A DNA stretch of 64,000 nucleotides from Cricetomys ansorgei (taxonomy: Eukaryota > Chordata > Mammalia > Rodentia > Nesomyidae). Positions 45,721-57,269 of this stretch are shown here, one piece after another; the first letter of the stretch is position 1, and each line of letters starts with the position of its first letter. The notes beneath the pieces are model-generated. The model saw nothing but the letters and a program-made list of their open reading frames with translations, had not been told where the DNA came from and made no database searches. Location of the stretch: positions 372,001 to 436,000 of the forward strand of contig JAMJFZ010000879.1 in the NCBI GenBank assembly GCA_026225945.1. The letters run 5' to 3'. A program made the translations under genes and the position numbers.

Positions 45721-47324
45721 ATGCTGGAGAAGGAAAAGTGGTCTGGGTATGCAGTTAGGGGTCCAGTCCTCACTTAGCATGAACAACACCTCAGGGGAAG
45801 CGATATATTGATTCATCCTCTGGTGGGAATGCTACTTACTGCCTCTGAGGATAACAGGGCGATCCACATTAAACCAACGCAAACCTCACATGTGTGCTCC
45901 ACAGTGACGGATAACAGCTTGAGTAGCATGACACCGAGAATACTCGGCTGCAGGTCACAAGAAAACCTTTGCCTTAAAGATAGGTGACAGTGTTGATCCT
46001 AAGGCACACATTTTAGGCGTCTATTTTTCTCCTTTATTCCTATTCTCTACTCCTTAAACGCTCAGAATTTGTGCTTTCTAACCTGAAGAGCACACGTTTC
46101 CAAAGTCACACCTAGCCTCCTGCCAACTGTGTGGACTCTAGAAGCTAACTCTGTGACTCCTAGAATGCTAACTTCCTGTGACCTCCATTAGGGTTTATGT
46201 CGATTCAAGTTCTTTGAGTTAATATCCACAGGCACTCTGAAGGTGTTTCTAGCCCTCAAAGCCTGGTCATTTCCTAAGTCTGAAGTAGAGCTATGTAATG
46301 GATTTGCTTGCATTTCCTCCAACATATTTGGTAATTGTATAATTTTTATAATTCACTTATTTTAAAACCATCTTATTCTGCATGTTAGCATAAATTCTAC
46401 AAGAAGATTGTTATGAGTTTTCATTCCTGACGTATCCCAGAACTTGGAAGAATAATGCTAATCATTTCCTCAGCATGCCATAGTGTATGTGGGGTACCCT
46501 ACAGTCTGGGTAGTACTCAAATACTCCCAACAATTCTAACTAACCAAATTGATACAAACCATAACACAGGCTTATGCATCTGTGTTCAGTATCTACCCAG
46601 TGGTGATTAAATCGAGAATCTGCCTTTCATTTGTCATGGATGATATCTAAAAAGTATACTCCTTTTAAACAGCCCTCAATAGACTTGGATATTTGAGAAA
46701 CATTTTTAGTACGGTTAATTTTTAGAGAGTCTCCTCTAATTAGCTGTCTCATACACACAGTCGTGAAAATGCAGACAGTATATTTTTTCTTAAGCATTCA
46801 AGTATCCTTAAAACATAAAAAAATGGCCTTTTTAATATTTAAACAGCTTCCAGTGAAAACTGCCGTGTACATTTTTAAAAAAATAATTCAAGATAATTTT
46901 AGTCACCTAATCCACGCAGGAAAGGAAGCGCAATGCTCCGAGTCAGACGCTCTGTTTTCGACTTCCCTTTAGAATAATTGCTGCAGTCTTGGAGACGCTA
47001 TGTGGTTCTTTCCCAAATGTCAAATTTCCACTTCTGCCTTTTGCTTTGATGTGGGGATGCCCAGGCTTCTGGTAAAAGTTATAGCTCTTGTTTCCCTCAG
47101 GTAGTGCTTGAGCTAATGAAGTTAAGAGTTTAAGAGTTTATGGGTAGTGTTTCTGGAAGTAACTTAATGGATAGTTTGGAATTTTGCCAACTCACAGCCA
47201 GCAGTCACTTCTGGCCAGATGTTAATGTTTTTCAGCTAGTGGGTGAGGTGTGTTTGCAAATGAAAGCGGTAAGAGGTTGGGTGAGCCCACACTGTGGAGT
47301 GCGTAGCAGGTTCCGGGTATTGGC

Positions 47325-47485
47325 TCAGGGATTTTCACACATATCAAATTATTTAATCTTCCCAGCTGCCCACAAGAATACAGGCAGTGACCTCATTTTC
47401 AGATGAGGAAATAAAAACAGAGGCTTAAGTTACTTATCCGAGGCTGTGCACCCAGTGAGCCTCAGAGCTGGCACCTGAATCCAAG
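47325..47485 (-). mobile_element. MIR SINE
   Basis: Complement of MIR core: CATTTTCAGATGAGGAAATA, AGGCTTAAGTTACTTATCCG and GAGCTGGCACCTGAATCCAA. An ancient mammalian-wide element. Confidence 0.75.
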
Positions 47486-47659
47486 CTAAGTATCAGAAGG
47501 AACAGGTACTTCCCATGCTTGCTGTGTGATACAGAGCTATTGTTCTAAAGAAAGTGGATTGGTTTCAACTTCCCCCTTTGTGTTATGGCTATTGCCACTG
47601 CATTTGGGTGAAATGCCATTTGAGAGATGTTTAAATATTTTCATTACATTCATTTATTA

Positions 47660-47860
47660 TTGGGGGTGTGTGTGTGTGTGCTTGCATGTGCGTGCGCGCA
47701 TGTGCGTGTGCACGCCCCGATGTACATGTGATAGTTAGGGGAGAGCTTTTTGGAGTCAGTTCTCTCTTTCCACCATGTGAGGCCCAGGTACAAACTCAGG
47801 TCAACAGGCTTGGCAGCAAGCACCTTTACCCACTGAGCCATCTCACTGGCCCCCATTCAA
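47660..47860 (-). mobile_element. B3-related SINE with TG-rich end
   Basis: CTCTCTTTCCACCATGTGAG, GCAAGCACCTTTACCCACTG and AGCCATCTCACTGGCCCCC. Confidence 0.88.
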
Positions 47861-48434
47861 AAAAGTTTTTACTAGAGGAAAAAAAAAATTTAAAGCATAA
47901 AAAAGCTACCCAGAAAGCATCCTAGAATAGTAGGCCTGACTGTGTCCCTCTGGAGAAAGGACATCAAACTGCCTTCGTAAATAAATAAGGTAAAGAAAAA
48001 TGTAAAGATGAGTGAAATGCTCGGGAAAGGGAAATGGAAGGGAGTCCTTCGAGGGAATGTCATGGTCACAGGAAGCAGGACAAGCGTGGTTACAGAGCTT
48101 CCTCGTCATCTTCCTCCCGTGTCGGGGCCTGTGTGTTTAACTTGCTTCCGAGGCAGTTAGAAATGGAAGGTATCTTGGGAGATTCCATTTCTCCCTTGAT
48201 GCTGAACAAACAAGAAAGCAAGCTACCATGCACATCCATCCCCCTTCCTCAGGCTGCCTCCAGAAGAATCCACTGCTTCAATAAATAAATCAAGCCTTGA
48301 TTTATACACATGAACTCTTGCCTACAATGGATGTCCATTTGCATGTGCAGGAGAAGTTTCCATGGCAACGACACCTGAGGCTGAGACTAACTGTGGCCTG
48401 ATGAGCAGACCCACGGGTTCTCCGCTCCCCTCTA

Positions 48435-48625
48435 GCTTCTGCCATTTGCCAACCCTGGGTCCTTGGGCTTGTTACGTTATCTTTCTGGCTGTGGCTTATC
48501 GTCTAAACTTGAGCTTGTGATAATAGTTCACGCTCTGCTGCTTTTTTGTGAAGATGGAATGACTTCGGATATGAAAGACACTTAGAATGATTCTTGGCAT
48601 AAGTGCTCACCATTATGACACATTT
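48435..48625 (+). mobile_element. MIR SINE
   Basis: TCCTTGGGCTTGTTACGTTA, CTTTCTGGCTGTGGCTTATC and GATAATAGTTCACGCTCTG follow the MIR order. Confidence 0.7.
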
Positions 48626-49224
48626 ACTAAACCCCTTGGTGGTAATTCATTCTATCAGATTCAAGGCAGGAGCTGTAAGCTCTTCAGTACACCGTGAAAG
48701 AAACGTTTCATGACAAATGTGTGCGCTGAGTGTCATGTCTCATCAAACTTTAAGCCCTAATGCGCTCATAAGTATGGTAGAATCAAGGGACCCCTCCAGA
48801 ATATGACCTGACTGGGCTTGCACATTTTAGCAGAATCTTGTGCTCTGGCTAACTGGTCTACTTCCCCTTTCTTAGTATGCTTCTTTCTGGGAGGCTAGAC
48901 CCGGTATAGTAAAGCTGCTATAGTTGTAAATGAACATTGGTTAAAGTATGTCAAGCAAACACCAAGGAAGACAGGAAAAAGAACCCTGGACTACTCATTT
49001 AGGATCTCACCCCTAGACAGCCATATCCCAATGGCAGGGGACAAAAGAACGCATGGTGACAATTGCAAAGCTATTTTCTGAACCCTGGAGCAGTATAAAC
49101 AAACCATGGGTGAATATTATTTCATTTAATTAATTTATCAAATATGTATTGATTACCAATCACCAGCTGAATACTGTTAGGCACTGATAATATAGAGAAG
49201 TTAATTAAACTTCATTCTTTTAAA

Positions 49225-49460
49225 AAAGATTTGTTTTTCTGCGTATAAGTGTTTTGCCTGCATGTGTGCCTACACCACAGGTGTGTCTGGTGCCCACAGA
49301 GATCAGAAAAGAACCCCTCAAACAAGATCCTAAAACTCAGATCCCCCAAAACTGGAGTTACAGACGGTTGTGAGCCACCATGTGGTTGCCCGGAACTAAA
49401 CCCAGGTCCTCAGTTAGAGCAACAAGTACTTAACTGCTAAGTCATTGCTCCAGGCCCCTC
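49225..49460 (-). mobile_element. B3 SINE
   Basis: GTTTTGCCTGCATGTGTGCC, ACTGGAGTTACAGACGGTTG, GTGAGCCACCATGTGGTTGC and CATTGCTCCAGGCCC. Confidence 0.93.
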
Positions 49461-50440
49461 AAAAGCCGTTCTTTATCTTAAAGATTTTTTTGGTCCAACT
49501 GGGAGACCTAACACGTAAGTGCTAACTTTAGTGCATAGAATAAATATGAAAATAAAAGTTTCCTTGAGGAGCTATGTGTATGTCAAACTACAACATTCTG
49601 TTTCTGACACCAAACAGCACCCGAGGCCTGAAGCCATTCCTGTCTGTTTTTAGAGTTTCACCTAGAATGCATCTCTAGATGTGGTATATCTTCTAGAGTT
49701 CCCTCTAGAGGAGTCCCTTAACACAGTCTTGGTGTTGTATATGGAGTTATAGATGGATCTGCTGCATAAACTCTATGTATCACTCACTCCATCAAATGAG
49801 AATGCCTGTGTTGGTCCAGTTCTGATCATCTGAAAACCATACCTCCACTGAGCATGTCTGAAGCCAGGCTTCATGTCAGCCGCAGGAAGCAATCTTCATG
49901 AAGCTCAGAAACTGAAGTGAAACTTGGAACCAAGTGGCCAGGGCAAATGGTTTCTGATCTGCTTCCTTCTCTGGCCTCTGCCTTGTCCCCAGTCCTGCCC
50001 GCCACCCTCCCCCCCATTGCCTTTTATCTGACTCTTTGAATAAAGTTCTGTGGTTCCTTTGTCTAAATTCAACAACCCAGAGTTCCTTTCCTGTAGAGTC
50101 TTGGGCTTTGGGTAGAAGTTAGGATTTGGTGCATCTCTAACTGACTAAACTAAAAAACACTGGAGTCCAAGAAGAAGAGAGAACGCTTTAATACATCCAT
50201 TCAGAATGCAGGGCAAAGCTGAACAAGCGAGCAAAGGAAACCAGCTCAGCAGTCACAGCCCTTCCGAGGCTGTCAGTGATGGCCATGTCTGCAGGAGCCT
50301 AGCTCTACTCCTCTCAGAAATGGATGTCCAGAGATTTGTGGGGCCAGGAAACAGCAGTCAACTCCTATTGTAGCTGCTGAACCTTCTTTCCAGAGGTAGG
50401 CTAAGTGGATGTCCAGGAAGTAAATCCAATTAGTGGACAC

Positions 50441-50457
50441 GGGGGGGGGGGGGGGGG
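50441..50457 (+). repeat. Poly-G run (G17)
   Basis: Seventeen consecutive G on the sense strand. Confidence 0.95.
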
Positions 50458-50488
50458 AAGAGAAATGTAAGACTTAATTAAAATGTGA

Positions 50489-50700
50489 AGCTGGAGAGAT
50501 GGCCTGGCAGTTTAAATGGTTTGCTCTCCTTGCAGAGGGCCAGAGTTTGATTCCAAGCACCCAAGTCAGGCAGAAGAGCTGCCTGTAACTCCAATTCCAG
50601 GGGATCTGACACATTCTCTGGCCTCAGCAGACACCAACATGCACATATCCAAACAGACAGACAGACAGATAGACAGTCTCACAAACCCGCCCCCCTCCTT
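50489..50700 (+). mobile_element. B3 SINE
   Basis: GAAGCTGGAGAGATGGCCTG, CTGTAACTCCAATTCCAGGG and GATCTGACACATTCTCTGGC, with (CAGA)n near its end. Confidence 0.92.
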
Positions 50701-51584
50701 TAAAAAGAAAGTCCAAGTTCCCCAAAATTCAGTCTTTGGAGTTTCATTGAAAGACTTTTAAATGTTCTTTATCAAAGAGTAGCGTCTACTGTTTTGTAAT
50801 TTTCTACAAACATCCTTTATCTGGCACACAGCTTAGCCTTGTGAAGGAAGTTCAGCTGTTTGCCCTAGTTAGAGGAAGAGCAAAAATACAGAAGGGCTGT
50901 ACCAGGTCAGCAGGTGCAGACAGGCAGGGGCAGGGCAATCTGGCCTGGCCTTTGCTGATTGATGGGCCCAGGGATCTTTCCAGAATGCCAGAGTGACTGC
51001 CTGGCGTAGCAGTCGGGGTGTTTCTTGGGGGGTAAGACGCAGAGACTCTAGCCCTGAGCTTAGCCAGCGTCTGCAGGGCATACGCATGGCCCCTGAGCCT
51101 GCCCAACAGCTGCTCTTGATTTAGATGCCTCTGCTTTCGTTCTGACTCCTGCTCTGATGGATTCTCAGGAAGAGTCGCAGTGCTAAAAAGAGAGCGCAGA
51201 CCACGTGCGAGAGCAGGCCACGCTCCCTGATAACTGCCAAGGGGCTTATCTTGTGAGTGTGAGCCCTGTGCTACCAATGGGGATGGGATACAGAGGACCG
51301 GGTCCTAGTCTCCTCTAAGGCAGCATCAGAGACCCTTCTTTCATCTTTTCTAAACAAAACACCTTTTTCCCCCCTTTTTTCCCACTTTGTGGCAGCCCAT
51401 TATCTGGGCCAGGCTATCTGATCTGACAGAGATATATTTATAAGTACTATACAGAGTTTTGGAGGGTACAGTTATCACTAACCTTCAGGGCTTTTGCATC
51501 ACCAAGGCAGTATTTTTCTGTTACTATTTGCCCCACTTTTATCCCAATTTGGTGTTTATCCTTCCAACTCATCTTCTCTTTCTA

Positions 51585-51768
51585 GCTTTTTTTTTCCCCC
51601 CCTCCCTTTCTCTCTTTTTTGGTTTTCTGAAACAAGGTTTCTCTGTTGTAACTCTGGCTGTCCTGGAACTCACTCTGTAGACCAGGCTGGCCTTGAACTC
51701 ACAGAGATCCACCTGCCTCTGCCTCCCAAGTGCTGGGATTAAAGGCGTGCGCCATCACTGTCAGGCCA
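51585..51768 (-). mobile_element. B1 SINE, well conserved
   Basis: T/C-rich left end, TTTCTCTGTTGTAACTCTGG, CTGTCCTGGAACTCACTCTG, GTGCTGGGATTAAAGGCGTG. The least diverged B1 copy in the window. Confidence 0.96.
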
Positions 51769-51973
51769 CCTATGGAGACTGTCACTCCCCTCCCCACCTT
51801 CTGTCCCTTTGCCTTCATTATCTATCTGTTCCTAGCGTGTCGTCTTACACCTGAAATGTACTGCTCTTGTTCTTCTGGTCCCTGGATCTTGGATGTAAGC
51901 TTATTGTAAGCTCTGAAAAACACACCTCCACGGCCTGCTGTGGGGACCCCATGGCCAACGCAAGTGCTTGGCC

Positions 51974-52000
51974 CAGAGCAGAGCAGAGCAGAGCAGAGCA
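51974..52000. repeat. (AGAGC)5 in an old mammalian repeat
   Basis: Five AGAGC units lie inside sequence (GTGCTTGGCCC and GTACTGGTTGAACGA) resembling the end of a MIR/L2-like element. Confidence 0.7.
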
Positions 52001-52522
52001 CGTACTGGTTGAACGACACAACGATTGAATTATTGATTTCCTTCATGTCTAGTGTGGTCCTGAATAAAGCTTTCATAGAAAAGACCTCTTAAGGTTTCAA
52101 AATTGTTTAGTCTTGATTAGAATATTTCCGTAACATTTAAAATCCATTTGTTGTTTGAGTGACATGAGTCAGCTTATTCTGTAACTTCCCCACTAAGGAA
52201 GAAAATGGTTACTGTTTTTTTTTTTTTTTTATTAAATGTTTCTACATGCATACTAATTTTAGCTAATGTTTAATCCAAGGATTGCCATAAAATAGTTCTG
52301 TAATTTAAACTTTGTATAACGGCTTCACAAATGAAAAAATAATAGTTGCAAGCATAATACGATTAAATATGTATTATACACCAAGTCAACAAAGAACAAA
52401 GAAAAGAACTAGGCCCCATGAACAAAATCCTTTTCAATAAATGTTATTTTAACTTGCCATTAAATTCAAAAGAAGAAAAGGAAAGGAAAGGCCTCTTAAA
52501 ATAACAAGCAAGAGGCAGAGGC

Positions 52523-52545
52523 GGGGGTGGGAGGGGTGGGGGGGG
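52523..52545 (+). other. G-quadruplex motif (sense strand)
   Basis: Tracts of 5, 3, 4 and 8 G separated by single T, A and T. Would also be present in the DAPP1 pre-mRNA. Confidence 0.75.
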
Positions 52546-52620
52546 TAAAACTCAGTGTAGAGAGCTCTTGCCTAGAACATCCAAGACCGGAGTGTGATCT
52601 TTAGCAACCCCCTCCCTCCA
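52546..52620 (+). mobile_element. ID-type SINE
   Basis: AAAACTCAGTGTAGAGAGCT and CTTGCCTAGAACATCCAAGA. Diverged. Confidence 0.6.
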
Positions 52621-53321
52621 AATTAGCAAGAAGCACTGCAGTAGAGAAAAACAAAAAGACTTCAGCCTTCTTTGTTAGTCAGAGTTTCTAGTTTCCGATT
52701 GACTGATCAGATGGGGGAAGTTTGCAGAATGGGAAATGTCAGAATGCTGAGTCAGAAGTTCTCTGAGCCTCTGAATGATGTTCCCAGGGCCTATTTGCCT
52801 GGGCTGGACCCCTTTTCTGCCTGGCTCCCTCCTCTAGATGCAAGTGGAAGCAACTGCAAACGAGCTTCTGTCTGCTCAGGCCATGTTTACCCAAGGCAGT
52901 CCGAGACTTCCTTGGGGGCTAGGAGAGCATGGGCAGAGGGCTAGGAGGCCATGGTTCCGAGATCCACTGATAGCTTCTATTTGTTCCAATGCTGCTGAGT
53001 AGTCAGGGCAGTGGAACAGATGCTCCTTATGCCCAGTGGTTTCAGCGTCGTCTTCATGACTTTGTTAAAGTCCACCTGCAGCTTCTCTAATTATTGCTTA
53101 AGGTCTAGCTCAGTCGTCAAGGTTCTTGTGGAAGCCGTTCTGAATAGCCCGCTTTGTCTGCATTACTCTATGGGTCTCATCACCCTGTTCATTTAAACGA
53201 CTATATTGATTGTGCATCTAAATCATGCTGTATATCCCCACATCCAAGTTGTGTGCTTTGTGTGATGTTGGTACTCTCCCAATGCCGAGAAGATGAGAAA
53301 CACGTGTGTGTAACAGTAGAG

Positions 53322-53520
53322 GGTTGGTGAGAAGGCTCAGCCAGTAAGAGCACTTGCTTCACAAGCCTGATCCCTGGAGGTTCGATCCCTGGAGTCTCAT
53401 GGTGGAAGGAAAGAACTGACACCAAAAGCTGTCCTCTGATCTCCACATATATGTCACACACACCCTGTAAACACACACACACACACACACAGAGTACACA
53501 CTTAATATTAAATAAATAAA
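53322..53520 (+). mobile_element. B3-related SINE
   Basis: GGTTGGTGAGAAGGCTCAGC, GAGGTTCGATCCCTGGAGTC, GCTGTCCTCTGATCTCCACA, (CA)n, and an AAATAAATAAATA tail. It ends about 120 bases before exon 4. Confidence 0.88.
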
Positions 53521-53579
53521 TAGACTTTATAATCCACCCAGGTACCTAGCTAACATTTAGATCTTCCCCTGGATTGGAT

Positions 53580-53627
53580 TATATGTATGTGTATGTGTAT
53601 GTGTATATGTATATATGTATGTATATT
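53580..53627. repeat. (TATG/TG)n microsatellite next to exon 4 acceptor
   Basis: Alternating purine-pyrimidine TATG, TGTG and TATA units; the last unit is 15 bases before the acceptor AG. Confidence 0.95.
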
Positions 53628-53642
53628 TCTGTTTTCATTCAG

Positions 53643-53773
53643 GCACTCTGATTGTTTTGAAACATCCCTATCCAAGAAAAGTGGAAGAGCCGTCCATTTA
53701 TGAATCGGTCCGGGTCCACACAGCGATGCAGACGGGGAGAACAGAGAACGACCTCGTGCCCACTGCACCTTCT
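53643..53773 (+). CDS. DAPP1: DAPP1 coding exon 4 (Tyr139 linker)
   Basis: Encodes Gly120 (completed) through Ser163, the linker between the SH2 and PH domains. It contains IYESVRVH, in which the tyrosine is residue 139 when counted from the exon 1 ATG. In known DAPP1 this is the site phosphorylated by Src-family kinases after PI3-kinase activation, and it controls internalisation of the adaptor and B-cell receptor signalling. The acceptor TTCATTCAG/G sits directly after an alternating purine-pyrimidine microsatellite (53580-53627). The donor is TCT/GTAAGTG, intron phase 0. Confidence 0.97.
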
Positions 53774-53824
53774 GTAAGTGCCCATCATGCTCTTCGCTGA
53801 AGGCCATCAGTTCTAGCTTGGAGC

Positions 53825-53945
53825 CAACCTAGTACCACACGCTCGTCATCCTAGCACTTGGGAGTCGCTGTGAGTTCAACTCTGGCTAAATAGAGAGTTC
53901 CATATCAGCCAGAGCTGTCTTGTGACACCCTGTCTCAAAAAGCAA
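53825..53945 (+). mobile_element. B1-type SINE
   Basis: CATCCTAGCACTTGGGAGTC, GAGTTCAACTCTGGCTAAAT and CACCCTGTCTCAAAAAGCAA, 50 bases after exon 4. Confidence 0.8.
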
Positions 53946-54849
53946 ACACACAGCAAAACAGCTCATTCTAGAGGGGCATATAAAACTTGGGAAGTAATAG
54001 AATATTTGAAGGCTATAATTCAGGTCATCCGGTCCAAGGAAAATTAAAAACAAGATAAAAAAAAACAAAACAGAAAATAGCCCACAAATGCTTTGACAGT
54101 GTCACAGTGTTACAATGCTTGTCTGGTATTATGAGGTCCTGGATTCCTTCACCAGTAAAACACACACATACACAGAGGGGGTGGGGAGGGAGAGAGAGCG
54201 AGGTACGTGCCTTAGTGATGGGCTTTCAAAAAACTGAAAATGTCTCCGAAATGCCTCTCTTTAAATAACCAGCAGGTTCCTGGTGGAATAGGTGAGAGCT
54301 ACGCTCACCTCGCAGTCGTTCTTTGGACAAGCTGCTTAAAACTTAGAAAAACAATTTCCTTCGCATTTCAAGTGTCCGTGAAAGAAAAGCCTTCTCTGGC
54401 TTCACCATAAAATTTGGGGTGCTCTTTTTCTAGCCTTCATTCTTCGCTGACTGGCACCCACGGAGAGAAAGCATACGTACTTCTTTGCAACGTGAGCCCC
54501 CGTTTAGTCTGGGTGTTACAGGATCCCTCGTTCCTCCTCCGAGAGGCCGTCACTGTGTGTTCTGTGAGCCACAGTCTTCAGGTTCCTCCTACACCCTCTC
54601 CCTTTCCTGTTCCCAGGCTTCTCCCATTTTGCTGTCTCTCCTTGGCATGCTGAGTACTTCTAGTAGGAGAAATCTCAGTTTTGGCAGATGATAAAAATGG
54701 CAACGCCCAAATAAAACATCAAGAACCAATTCTACACTTGACAAACAGCCCCTTGCAGTTGTTCACCTATCAACCATATTAACACAGATGGGACCTTCCT
54801 GTGCCCAAAGCCATTTTTTTTATCCTCTTATCTTTAAACGTACCACAAT

Positions 54850-55225
54850 GTTTGTGACGTGCAATCAGCTAATGGCAACACCAGGGAGGCTAAATTTGAG
54901 GCTAGCCAGGGCTGTGTAGCAAGTTGCTGTGCCAGTAAAAGAGGAAGAAGGCCTGAGGGTATGACGCAATAGGTAAAGCACTATCCACATGGCCTGAGGA
55001 CCCGAGTTGAGATCCACGCAACCTATGTAAAAGCCAGGACTCGGTAGCGCACACATCCTTTTTCCCTGCGAGAAGACGAGAGGCAGAGACAAGGAGAGTC
55101 TCTGGAAGCTTCAAGTCCAGTCAGCCCGGTGTATGTCTCAAACATGGTGGAAGGTGAAGATACCCAGGACTGTACATGGACCTCCATATATGTGCTGTAG
55201 CGTGTACACGCACACATGTGTGCAC
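54850..55225 (+). mobile_element. Composite SINE (B1-like plus B3-related)
   Basis: B1-like remnant to about 54940, then GCCTGAGGGTATGACGCAAT, GAGGACCCGAGTTGAGATCC and GTGGAAGGTGAAGATACCCA with a CA-rich end. Confidence 0.6.
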
Positions 55226-55628
55226 ACAATACAGCAAGCACACAGGAATCTTTGCTCGTATGGTTTTGTGACTTTGTAGCCTGGAGAGTAGTGGCGTGCC
55301 TTATTTTTAATCATTTTGCTACAACTCCTCAAAAATAAGCGTCTTGGAAATTAGTTAAGAAAAGTATTGGGGGGGGGGGGCTTTGTTAAAGAGTTAGCAA
55401 AAGGAAACAGCAGATGTTCAAGTAGAGAAATTCGGGAAGGTGAGGGCTACATAATCCAGAGTCAGACGGGACGGAGAGCAGATCAAGAACCCACCTTCTG
55501 CCCAGTTCTTGTTTCCTAGCCAGCCAGTTCCCTTCCTGGTTTCCTCTTCCCCATTCTTGGCTCTCCACCCATCACAAAACCACCTCACATCCAATGTCTG
55601 TTGCAATTCACATTCTCCTCTGCTAGAC

Positions 55629-55770
55629 TTCTTTTTATTGAGAAAAAAATGTAGACGATATATTCTGACCATGCTTTCCTCTCCCTCACCTCCTCCTAGA
55701 AGATCCCTTCCCTCCCTACCCACCCAACCCATGCCCTTTCTCGATCTTTAAAAAACAAACAAAAACAAGG

Positions 55771-55811
<41 letters not shown>

Positions 55812-56086
55812 CCCACAAAAAGATAAAAGTGAAAAACAAAATATATAAGCAAAAGACCAATAAGACAAAAAATGCTATCCCCCCAAAGCAAAATGAGACT
55901 AAAATACCATTGAGTTTGTTTCTTGTTGGCCAACTACTCCCAGGCACTGGGTCTACCCTGAAGTGTGGTTAATGTACCCAGTGAGACTTCACTGAAGAAA
56001 ATTCATTTTTCCTTTGCCAGCAGGGTATCAGTTGCAGGTAGCATCTTCTTAGGGGGTGGGAACACACGTCCACTTTTCCTCCTCAG
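55629..56086 (-). mobile_element. LINE-1 3' end, rodent type, with target duplication
   Basis: Complement of L1 3' UTR: TTTTTATTGAGAAAAAAATG, CCTGAAGTGTGGTTAATGTA, CCCAGTGAGACTTCACTGAA. Flanked by CCTCTGCTAGAC (55617-55628) and CCTCCGCTAGCC (56087-56098), 10 of 12 matching. A (CA)n run grew inside it at 55772-55808. Confidence 0.88.
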
Positions 56087-57228
56087 CCTCCGCTAGCCTC
56101 TCAAAGATTCATGGCCACTGATACTATGATCTCCTACATGCATCTTCTATCAGTAGCATGAGTCAGCCAATACTTAATTTGTAGCTTCTGTCTCAGCAGA
56201 TAAGAAAGACCAGGGCTCTTTAGATCAAATTATGGAAGCCATGTTACTAACTTTTTGTTTGCTTCTTCCATGTGTCAGATAGTTCACCAGCCCAGGAATG
56301 TAGACACTGTAACACAGGAGGGTGGTTAGTGTTTCGTCAACAAGGAATGCACTTTGTATCAAGAAGCCTATGAACTTTATTATGTAATGACACCAAACAC
56401 CAACCAAACAATAAGGCTTTTTAACAGATACTGAACCATATCTCATCACTCTTTGGTCACGGAATCCTGGATTGACACGGTTGAGTGAAGAGTTCTGGTC
56501 GGGTTGGAATTCTTGTCACCCACTGAGCACAAGGGCTCTTTATTTACTAGCGCTCCCAAAGTGCCCTCTGATGTGGCACCTCTGTCTTCCACCTTCGAGC
56601 TCTTAGCTGTTCACACTTCTGTTTTCTCTTTGGAGAATTCAGTCCCTGCCCCAGCCCTGTCTGTAAAGGAAGAATTATGTCATACTTATGGAAGAAGAAC
56701 TTGCTTGAAACAAAACTGAAAGTAGCCCCATGTCCCGAAATGCAGGCACTTATGTAAAATGGTTTTACATATTTGTCAACTGTGTTTATGGAAATTATTA
56801 TTCAGGCACTGTAAACAGCAAAGTATTAGGTTCCTGAGGTAAGATGAAATGTAATTAATTCATACTTTAAACAAATGGTTTTAAGTGTCCACCATAAAGC
56901 CAGCTTTAAGTACTGTGAGTTTTGAGTAATCTAGGCAAAGACCCACCCACATTGAGTTCCATTTTAGTGTAGGTCACAGAATGTAGTTATATTGGCAGAC
57001 ATTCCAGAAGACACTGTAGCCGAAGTTTCTGACGCAGATTGTCTCAGCGAAAATGTGAGCTTCCTAAGCTTCTCTGTTAACAACCCTCTCCTTTAAAAAA
57101 GGGATATTTCCTTTGTTTCTGTGATGTCTTTCTCTGTTATATGATCTATGACATGGGATAGTTCTTGAGTGCCTCCCTCTTGTTTCCAGAATGTTTATCC
57201 ATGTGTCTGAGTGTAACCCTGTGTCCGT

Positions 57229-57234
<6 letters not shown>

Positions 57235-57268
<34 letters not shown>
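57235..57268. repeat. (TG)n microsatellite
   Basis: About 17 uninterrupted GT units followed by a GCGCGC stretch. Confidence 0.95.

Positions 57269-57269
<1 letters not shown>

Larger units (their letters stand above)
41419..53642. other. DAPP1 intron 3: unassigned parts
   Basis: 12.2 kb. Outside the listed repeats nothing is recognised in 41912-42285, 43440-44639, 45720-47324, 48626-49224, 49460-50440, 50700-51584, 52050-52522 and 52620-53321. The 141-codon minus-strand frame at 50852-51277 resembles nothing known. Confidence 0.6.

Noticed and set aside
48338..48345. Octamer ATTTGCAT in intron 3 (and another near 60004)
   Set aside because: An 8-base motif is expected about this often by chance in 64 kb; position gives no extra support.
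50852..51277. 141-codon antisense frame in intron 3
   Set aside because: No family, no good splice or polyadenylation context, and a shorter frame overlaps it.
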